Below are positions 1-6,800 of a stretch of 39,366 nt of DNA, in pieces. The DNA comes from an uncultured Erysipelotrichaceae bacterium (GTDB lineage: Bacteria; Bacillota_I; Bacilli_A; RFN20; CAG-826), in contig CACXNV010000009.1 in the NCBI GenBank assembly GCA_902769185.1, positions 1 through 39,366 on the forward strand. The letters run 5' to 3'. Numbering within the stretch: the stretch's first letter is position 1; the number at the start of each line of letters is the position of its first letter. The notes under the pieces are model-generated. The model had not been told where the DNA came from and did not search any database. It was given only the letters and a program-made list of their open reading frames with translations. Made by a program: the position numbers and the translations under genes.

Positions 1-206
1 TCTATATGAGTAGGGATATCATCAAAAGGATATCTTCTCCACATATAGTTAAAAGCAGTCTTTCGTTCTCCTTTAAGACATTTATCAATACTTCTTATAT
101 AAGCATGTCGAGATTTACATGCCTCTCTAGCGGAATCATATATACGAAATAAAGTTCCATCTTTTCTATACGCTACAACTTTATAGTTACGTTTGTATCT
201 ACCCAT
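1..206 (-). CDS. NUMOD-like DNA-binding protein, N-terminal part (cut by window edge)
   Basis: Reading the minus strand from ATG at 206-204 gives 68 open codons running off the window. The product starts MGRYKRNYKVVAYRKDG and contains the pattern YDSAREACKSR, then RSIDKCLKGERK and a terminal YMWRRYP. This order (short beta hairpin, 'Y-x-S-x-x-E-A', a helix with a conserved I, then 'G-x-x-x-x-x-x-Y-x-W') matches the NUMOD1-type module that follows HNH or GIY-YIG homing endonucleases and also occurs in small DNA-binding proteins. No catalytic domain lies in the visible part, and whether an HNH domain follows cannot be seen. There is no clear Shine-Dalgarno sequence. Family identification is by eye. 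Confidence 0.55.
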   Translation of the reverse strand, partial: MGRYKRNYKVVAYRKDGTLFRIYDSAREACKSRHAYIRSIDKCLKGERKTAFNYMWRRYPFDDIPTHI

Positions 207-222
207 ATATACGTAAATATAA

Positions 223-273
223 CCCTGTCGCGTATAGGCATTACCTAGGTGTCACACAGGGATTTTTTATTTT
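223..273 (+). terminator. Possible rho-independent terminator (plus strand)
   Basis: CCCTGT (223-228) can pair with ACAGGG (256-261), with a TAGG/CCTA helix inside, and a T-rich tract (ATTTTTTATTTT) follows. The plus strand has no gene upstream in view, so the fold could instead belong to the 5' leader of the minus-strand NUMOD gene. Confidence 0.3.
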
Positions 274-353
274 ATGAAAAATCGTAACAAAAAAGTATTG
301 ACAGGATGAGAATATTTTTCAGTTTTTCTTCAAAAATAGGGTAAATTTCAGGA

Positions 354-381
354 TTGCAATTTTACATATACAAAGTATATG
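354..381 (+). promoter_or_regulatory. Candidate promoter of leader RNA copy 1
   Basis: TTGCAA (354-359) and TATATG (376-381) are separated by 16 bp. Transcription would begin close to 388, at the first hairpin of the structured leader. The -10 hexamer lies in the right arm of a 23-bp dyad (362-384), so a dimeric regulator bound there would occlude the promoter. A TTGACA at 298-303 has no good -10 partner at the right distance. This is inference from short motifs. Confidence 0.35.
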
Positions 382-384
382 TAA
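362..384 (+). promoter_or_regulatory. Perfect 10-bp inverted repeat with AAA centre (operator or hairpin)
   Basis: TTACATATAC (362-371), AAA, then GTATATGTAA (375-384) form a perfect dyad. A dyad of the same design (9-bp arms, TTT centre, 3429-3449) sits at the same place before the second leader, three to four bases before AGCAC in both. The common core is ATAC-WWW-GTAT. It could be an operator over the promoter or the first helix of the leader RNA. Confidence 0.5.
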
Positions 385-386
385 TT

Positions 387-761
387 AGCACTCTACACGC
401 ACGAGTGCTTGCAAGAAGAAGAAGAAGAAGATATGCTATAGCTATGAATTAATAAGAAATCCGTATAACGGATAGACTCCCCTGGTCAAGGAGTCTAGGA
501 GTAGAAGGATTTCCGAAAAAATTCTATTAAGGACGAGCTCATTAGTTACTTAGAACAACGGTGCACATTGCTCTAAAAATAAAAATAGTTCTCCTTAATG
601 TCACTACTTAGGTTTTATTGCCTAATAAGTGACTACAACATGATAATCGGATTCTTGAAGTGGACTAGGAAACTTCAATGCTTATTTGATTATCAGATTG
701 TTCATATCCCTCACGGCTATAAATTTATGGAAAACGTAGTCGGAGGATTTAAGGAAAGGAG
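387..761 (+). ncRNA. Structured 5' leader RNA, copy 1 (upstream of surface protein gene)
   Basis: The leader before the gene at 773 can fold into these helices: 387-393/403-409 (7 bp); 456-462/507-513 (7 bp) enclosing 473-480/490-497 (8 bp, loop CCTGGTCAA); 526-533/592-599 (8 bp) enclosing 552-558/568-574 (loop CGGTGCACA); 600-605/628-633 continued by 608-612/621-625; 641-648/688-695 (8 bp) enclosing 655-661/672-678 (loop GGACTAGGAA); and 709-712 plus 714-719 with 737-742 plus 743-746 (10 bp, one bulged A). The last helix ends in GGAGG, 12 nt before the likely Shine-Dalgarno GGAG at 758-761. A second leader at 3454-3868 keeps the same order of helices with different bases. Six AAG triplets at 413-430 are unique to this copy. 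I recognise no known riboswitch class. It may be a cis-regulator, or a larger ncRNA transcribed through to the gene. Confidence 0.72.
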
Positions 762-772
762 AAATATTAAAT

Positions 773-3286
773 ATGAACAAATTATTTACAAAGATTGCTG
801 GCTTAACGTTAGGCTTAGCCATGGCAATCGGAGTGGGTGTTGCTGTTGGAAGCAAAGGTAGTGACGCTAAAGTGGCGAGTGCTGCTGACGAAACACTTAC
901 TTTCAAGGATAAGTATAATGCAAATACTAACTTGAATGGTGTCACCGTACAAGGCACCAACATCAGTGCGAAATTTGAAACAAATGGCGGAAACACTGCC
1001 CCGCAATATTACACAAATGGATATGCTGTACGTTTTTATCAAAAAAATAAAATGACAGTTAAAGCTGGTACAAACACAATGACTTCTATTGTCATAGGTT
1101 TTGGGTCAAGTGATGGTTCATTGGCTATTTCCTCGGATGTAGGCACTTATTCAAATGGAACGTGGACAGGTAGTGCGACATCTGTTGCATTTACTTGCGC
1201 TACTGGATCTGGCAATAGAAGAATTGCATCTGTGACTGTAACATATTCTGGTGGCGGAGCTACTACCTATACTGTTTCTTATGATAAAAATGATAGTGGT
1301 GCCGGCGGTACTATGACAGACACTAAATCTCCATATTCATCTGGAGCAACTGTAACAGTTTTAGCTAATAATTTTACAGCGCCTTCTGGGCATATATTTG
1401 ACCATTGGGATACCAAATCAGATGATAGTGGAACTGATTATAATGCCGATGATACATTCACCATTTCCGACAATACCACTCTTTATGCCCAATGGGCCAC
1501 AGCATTTAATGTTACTTATGTTTCTGGTGAACATAGTAGTAGCGCAAATCATGTAGTCCCAGTTAAATCTGGTTCTACACATAGCTTAATATCTTTTGCC
1601 GAATCAGGATTTGAAGCTGATTCTGGTTGGGCATTTAAAGCATGGAGTATTAATAGTGTTGAAAGAGCCCCAGACTATGAAATCACCGTAAACGCAGCCG
1701 TTACCGTTACTGCTATTTATGAGGAAATTATAGGATATACTCTTGTTACTGATGCTTCTACATTGGTTGCTGGCACAACATTTATTTTACTTCATGAAAG
1801 CGATTCTAAAGCTGCAGGAACATATAGCAATGGTATTTTTCCGCTTGTAAGTGCATCTGTATCTAACAATGTTGCAACAAGTGAAAATGCAACAGTATTT
1901 ACTCTTGGTGGTTCATCAGGAGCTTGGACTATTAAGTTTGGGAATAATTATTTGGGCAAAACTAGTTCAAGTGGTACTGGATTAGAAAACAACAATTCTG
2001 TTACTACTGGTTATCATTGGACAATCAACATTGCTGATGGAAAAGCAACAATGAAGACAGAAAGTAGCGGAAGCAGAGCTTTTGCTTATAATCTTAATTC
2101 TGGTGGAACTGATAGATTTGGTGCATATACACCAAGTAGCACTTATACTTTACCAAGAATGTTCGCAATAATTCCAATTTCCGGTCACAATATTACATTT
2201 AATGAAAATGCAGGCGGAGATACTGTTACTAACATGCCTTCGACATTAACTAATAAGTCAGGAACAGTTTCATTAGATGGCTTAAACGAGCCGAGTAGAG
2301 ACAATTACGTATTCCAAGGTTGGTCGTTAACTTCTTCTGGCGCAGTAGTAGAAAGCGTTACAGTTGGTGATAGTGATGTTGAAGTATTTGCTATTTGGGC
2401 TGTTGCGCCTACACCAGTTGCTACTGCAAAAAGATGTTATTCATTAGTGACTTCTACCGATGGCTTGGTTGCTACTGCAAAATACATTATCGTCGGTCGT
2501 ACAGCTTCTCAACCTTATAGTTATTACGCTTTATCAACCACTCAAAACGGAAACAACCGTGGGCAAGAATCTATTGATCTTTCTGGAACTGTTGCGCCAA
2601 TTACTAGCGATGGTGTTCAAGTTATTACTTTGGGTGGTTCATCAGGAGCTTGGACATTCGGGGTTTCAGGTGGTTATTTGTATGCTGCTTCAGATAGTAA
2701 AAATTATTTGAGGACTCAAGAAACAAATGATGCTAATGGTCAATGGGCAATTAGTATTACTTCTGAAGGCGTTGTTACTGCAACAGCTCAAGGAAGCAAC
2801 TCACATAACCTTCTCCAATATAATAGTTCAAGTGGTATATTTTCTGCTTATGGTAGTGCTCAACAAGATGTTTTCTTGTATAGATTGGATTTTGGAGAAA
2901 CATTATTAGGAAATATTACTTGTAGTGGTTCAGGAAGCCATACATTACCAAACAATTGGTCTTGGAATACTGATTTGCAAGGTGTTTATAACGATTTACC
3001 AGCTGGTGAAAAGACCACATTAGCAAGTGCATCAAGTGCTGGCTTAGCAAGATATGACTACATTGTAGGAAAATATAATCCAAATGGATTAACAGATTCA
3101 ACAAAAACCGATTATGTTCATTTTATAACCGGTAGAACTGTATCACCTATTGGCAATTCTAGAATAATTCTTGATGTTTTGAATGTGAAAAGATCATCAG
3201 CTGCAATTATTATCATTGCAATTTCTGCAGTGAGTTTAGCCTCTATCGGTGGATACTTCTTATTCAGAAAGAAGAAAGAAGACTAA
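773..3286 (+). CDS. Large InlB-repeat surface protein, membrane anchored
   Basis: An 837-aa secreted, membrane-anchored protein, probably an adhesin or other wall-exposed protein. Residues 1-37 are a signal peptide (MNKLFTKIAGLTLGLAMAIG, likely cleaved near VASA). A beta-rich segment follows to about 157. InlB-type repeats ending in 'LYAQWA' and 'VFAIWA' lie near 160-240 and 470-545. Two copies of a roughly 145-residue module, each with GGSSGAWT, lie near 320-465 and 556-705. A Cys-containing region comes before a C-terminal transmembrane helix (about 808-828) and an RKKKED tail. There is no LPXTG motif, so anchoring is by the helix and not by a classical sortase site. The start is fixed by GGAG at 758-761 and by identity with the paralogue at 3879. 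A structured leader precedes the gene and a terminator follows it. The ligand is unknown. Confidence 0.85.
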   Translation: MNKLFTKIAGLTLGLAMAIGVGVAVGSKGSDAKVASAADETLTFKDKYNANTNLNGVTVQGTNISAKFETNGGNTAPQYYTNGYAVRFYQKNKMTVKAGTNTMTSIVIGFGSSDGSLAISSDVGTYSNGTWTGSATSVAFTCATGSGNRRIASVTVTYSGGGATTYTVSYDKNDSGAGGTMTDTKSPYSSGATVTVLANNFTAPSGHIFDHWDTKSDDSGTDYNADDTFTISDNTTLYAQWATAFNVTYVSGEHSSSANHVVPVKSGSTHSLISFAESGFEADSGWAFKAWSINSVERAPDYEITVNAAVTVTAIYEEIIGYTLVTDASTLVAGTTFILLHESDSKAAGTYSNGIFPLVSASVSNNVATSENATVFTLGGSSGAWTIKFGNNYLGKTSSSGTGLENNNSVTTGYHWTINIADGKATMKTESSGSRAFAYNLNSGGTDRFGAYTPSSTYTLPRMFAIIPISGHNITFNENAGGDTVTNMPSTLTNKSGTVSLDGLNEPSRDNYVFQGWSLTSSGAVVESVTVGDSDVEVFAIWAVAPTPVATAKRCYSLVTSTDGLVATAKYIIVGRTASQPYSYYALSTTQNGNNRGQESIDLSGTVAPITSDGVQVITLGGSSGAWTFGVSGGYLYAASDSKNYLRTQETNDANGQWAISITSEGVVTATAQGSNSHNLLQYNSSSGIFSAYGSAQQDVFLYRLDFGETLLGNITCSGSGSHTLPNNWSWNTDLQGVYNDLPAGEKTTLASASSAGLARYDYIVGKYNPNGLTDSTKTDYVHFITGRTVSPIGNSRIILDVLNVKRSSAAIIIIAISAVSLASIGGYFLFRKKKED

Positions 3287-3328
3287 TAGATAAATATATT
3301 TCTATTTATTAAATCTATATAAAGAAAT

Positions 3329-3371
3329 AGGAATGTCCTATAGGTGACCTCTATAGGGCACTCCTTTTCTT
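3329..3371 (+). terminator. Rho-independent terminator after first surface protein gene
   Basis: CCTATAG (3337-3343) pairs with CTATAGG (3351-3357). The stem extends outward through G-U, G-C and T-A pairs and GGA/TCC to 3329/3365, with one mismatch, and is followed by TTTTCTT. It lies 43 nt after the stop codon, so the second surface gene is a separate transcription unit. Confidence 0.75.
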
Positions 3372-3428
3372 GTTATCCTTATATATATTTATTTATATAT
3401 GCGCGTACATAAATATATTAATGATATA

Positions 3429-3449
3429 TATAAATACTTTGTATTTATA
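3429..3449 (+). promoter_or_regulatory. Inverted repeat before leader copy 2 (operator or hairpin)
   Basis: TATAAATAC (3429-3437), TTT, then GTATTTATA (3441-3449) form a perfect 9-bp dyad. It occupies the same position relative to the leader as the dyad at 362-384, and a TATAAA -10-like hexamer (3446-3451) overlaps its right arm. The surroundings are very AT-rich, so either arm alone would be unremarkable. The shared placement is what supports it. Confidence 0.45.
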
Positions 3450-3453
3450 AAAA

Positions 3454-3868
3454 GCACCCCTTATAGATATATGTTGTTTATCATTCTTTTCTTTATTAAT
3501 ATAAAGTAAAGAGTGGACCTAATATTAATAGACTCTTCTGGTCAATTAGTCTAATTAAAGATAAGTATCACTCTTACTCTATATAAGTAGAAATATAGAT
3601 AATTATTATTAAGAGAATATCGATGCATAATATTCTAATAAATAAATAATTATTAGATTTTCTCCTTAATAGAGGTGTCGACATCTTTATCTTTTATATT
3701 ACCTATATATAAGGATAGATACGTTGTCGACCACAACATGTTAGTCAACATTAAATAGGGTGAATAGGAACTCTATATAATTATTGACTTAACTTAGTTG
3801 TTCATATACCTCACGGTCTTAAATTACTTTTTACTATTGAAAACGAGACCGGAGGACAAAGAAAGGAG
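3454..3868 (+). ncRNA. Structured 5' leader RNA, copy 2 (upstream of second surface protein gene)
   Basis: Helices matching copy 1 in order: 3505-3508 plus 3510-3515 with 3569-3578 (10 bp, one bulge) enclosing 3529-3534/3548-3553 (loop again contains CTGGTCAA); 3608-3613/3665-3670 enclosing 3614-3620/3630-3636 (7 bp, loop CGATGCATA); 3677-3683/3725-3731; 3740-3748 with 3784-3793 (9 bp, one bulge) enclosing 3755-3760/3771-3776 (loop TGAATAGGAA); and 3809-3812 plus 3814-3819 with 3846-3855 (10 bp, the same bulged A). Most stem bases differ from copy 1 while pairing is kept, for instance CGGCTA/TAGTCG against CGGTCT/AGACCG. Unpaired blocks are conserved: ACAACATG, GTTCATATnCCTCACGG and GAAAACG. 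The Shine-Dalgarno GGAG is at 3865-3868. Function is unknown. Confidence 0.72.
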
Positions 3869-3878
3869 AAAAATAAAT

Positions 3879-6800
3879 ATGAACAAATTATTTACAAAGA
3901 TTGCTGGCTTAACGTTAGGCTTAGCCATGGCAATCGGAGTAGGTGTCGCACTTGGAAGTAAGAGTAGTGATGTGAAAGCTGTGGAAGCTGCAGTAACAGC
4001 TGCTGGTGGTATAAATTTTAAAACAGGATCTGTTACAGCAAGCAATACAGGAACAACGATTAATGGTGGAACTATGGATGTAACTACCATCGGAACACAA
4101 ACTAATTCGGGTTATTACAATTCAAAAGTAACTGCTGCCACAAATTCTTATTATTCTGCTAGCGGCGGCGTTGGCGGAATAAGAGTTGGAAAATCTAGTG
4201 GCGCAGGAACCATTAAGTTTACATTAACAACAGCAGTTACTGATGCGGTTCGTGTAGATGTTGAGTCATACCAAACAGCTGCAAATGCAACTAAAACTCT
4301 ATGGGTAGATGAATCATCGACTGATGCTGTTACTCCTAGCGATTCAACTGCAACAATATATGAGTTTGATTTAAGTTCTGTGGCGTCACTTACAACGATT
4401 ACAATTAAGACATCATCCCAATTATGGGTTAAGAGTTTTAAATTATATGTTGGTAGGGGAAGCAGCGGACCAGCAACAAGCGGAACTGCAACCTTTACAC
4501 CGACATCAGCATCTGCCGCAACCATTGGTGGCACTTATCCAACCGATGCGTCTGTTATTTTTTCTAATACATATACTTCTACCTACACACAGATGACTAG
4601 TGGTAATTATCAAACTTACACTATCAAAAAATTTGGCGGAAAGAAATTGACTAGTATAAAGCCTTCTATTAAAAGGAACTCTGGTGGTGGCGGAACAGGT
4701 AATATAACCGTGAAAAACGGGACAACCACTTTAGTGAATGAGAGAGCTTTTACAAAAACAAGTATTGATAAGGATAATTTTAAAGATTATGAGATTTTAG
4801 GCAGCTCAGAAACGCTTTGTATTACGGGAAATAATGATTTAATTGTCATTGTTAAAGCCACAGAAAATTCTCTTCACTGCAATAAGCTATCTATCACATG
4901 GGAAAATTCTGATTCAATTACATCTTTAGCAGTAACCAATCCTAAAGTTAGTTTTACTGTTGGTCAACCATTTACCCACGTAAAAGATAATACAACAGTA
5001 GTTACTGCTACATACGCGACTGCTGGTGCTACAACAGTTAGTAGTGGTTTTACTTATACTTTAGGCGGCACAGCTGTTACTACTAGTTACACAATGGCAA
5101 AAGCAGACAATGGTAAAACTGTTGTAGTGACTTATACTGATGCAAATGGATTATCAAAAGCTGCTGACGGGTATGCTATTAGTGTTGATTATGAAGCACT
5201 AGATTCTGATCATTTGACCATGACAACAGGTCCAGTTAATGTTTCTTTAAGTGATGGAACAGTACAACTATCAGCTAGTGTAACCAACCCTAAAGCTGAT
5301 CCAACAATTACATGGAGCAGTGGTGATACTGATAAAGCAACAGTCAATAGTTCTGGCTTGGTAACACTTAAAGCTGCTGGCTCTGTAGTTATTACAGCTT
5401 CAGGCGCAAATAGTGTTTCTAAAACATGTACTGTTGTTATTTCGGCAACCCCATCAGTTACATTAGATGTTACGACTATTTCAAATAAATACACTGGTGA
5501 TCCGGATGTAACGATCACGCCTGATCCTAAGAATATTCCTAATGACGCTGTTTACATTTGGAGTTCTACAAACAATAATGTTGCTACTGTTACTAAGGGA
5601 ACAGGTAATGTTGGTATTGTTCACTTTGAAGGAACAAGCTCACAAAACGAAAGTATCACATTAACTATTAAGAATGCTGCTGAAACAGAAACTTTATGTT
5701 CTGCTTCTGCAACCTTAAGCAATATTACAAAATCTGAGGTTCTTGATTTAACTTTAAGTGAATCAGCACATACATTGTATGATGGCAAATTTGTCAACTC
5801 ATTTACATTGACCGCGACAATCGATGATGAAGATGTCATTGGTAATGCAAATAAAAACATTACTTGGACTAGTAGTGATCCAACAATTGCCGATGTTGAT
5901 AACGGAGAGGTTGTTGTTCTAGGTGAGGGAGGAGATAACGAAAACCCAGTTACAGTTACTATTACTGCAACAAGCACTTACTCTCCTTCTATCTCTAAAA
6001 CATGTACTGTTACAGTTCTTCATGATACCGTAAACAAAATTACTTGGAATGGTAAAACTACACCTGCTAGTTTCTACACAGGAGACGTTCTTGAAGATGT
6101 CTCAAACTGGACATTTGACGCTGAATGGACTAGTGGCGGAAAAGAAAACGGTTTATCATGGGGCACAGGTTCTAATGTTGTACATTTAAACAAATGCGCA
6201 GTCGGAGTTAATCCAACTCCTGAAACTGATAATCCATTAGACACAGATTATGAAGTTGTTATTGGAGATAACAATAAGAGATTAGTACCATTCTATGGTG
6301 AATTTGCTGCCACAGCAAAAACTATGAATGTCAATCAATCTGCTGTTTCAGACATTGAGATTTCACTTGACGATCGCATCGTTAATAATGAATTAGATAT
6401 GTATGATACAGAAGAATTAACATTAGATTACACTGTTACTTATGTTGGTAACGTAAACGATGGAGTTGATGTTGATGTATCTGATGACGGAAAACTAATT
6501 TATGTTGATAATGGCACTGATGGTCATGGAAACGGTACAATTACTATTTCTGGATATCCATGCAATAGTGTTACCTTAACTCTTACAAGTAAGGAGGATA
6601 GTAGTGTTGAAGAAACAATTACTATTCATATTGAAGAAGATGAAGTTCAATCATTATCTTGGACAGGAAGCGGAGTTAGTGATGTTTTAGAATATGAATC
6701 AAACACAAACACTCTTGGACAAGTTTTAGATTCATCAAATTGGACATTTACTGCAACTTGGATTAAAAAAGTTGAAAGCGATTTAACTGTGGGTTCAGGC

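Noticed and set aside
361-409. Rho-independent terminator upstream of the first surface gene
   Set aside because: The two hairpins are not followed by a T tract, and equivalents stand at the same place before the second leader, which fits an operator or leader structure better.
598-861. Small open frame starting inside the first leader
   Set aside because: It overlaps the structured leader and the secure start of the surface protein in another frame, and its codon pattern and product have no support.
3798-3878. Upstream extension of the second surface protein from a TTG
   Set aside because: The extra 27 codons lie in the conserved RNA helix region and upstream of the Shine-Dalgarno sequence; the paralogue fixes the start at 3879.
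207-3878. Group I or group II intron in the leaders
   Set aside because: No conserved P7/G-site core or domain V-like AGC/GTT hairpin was found, and the leaders do not interrupt a gene; the NUMOD gene at 1-206 is on the opposite strand.
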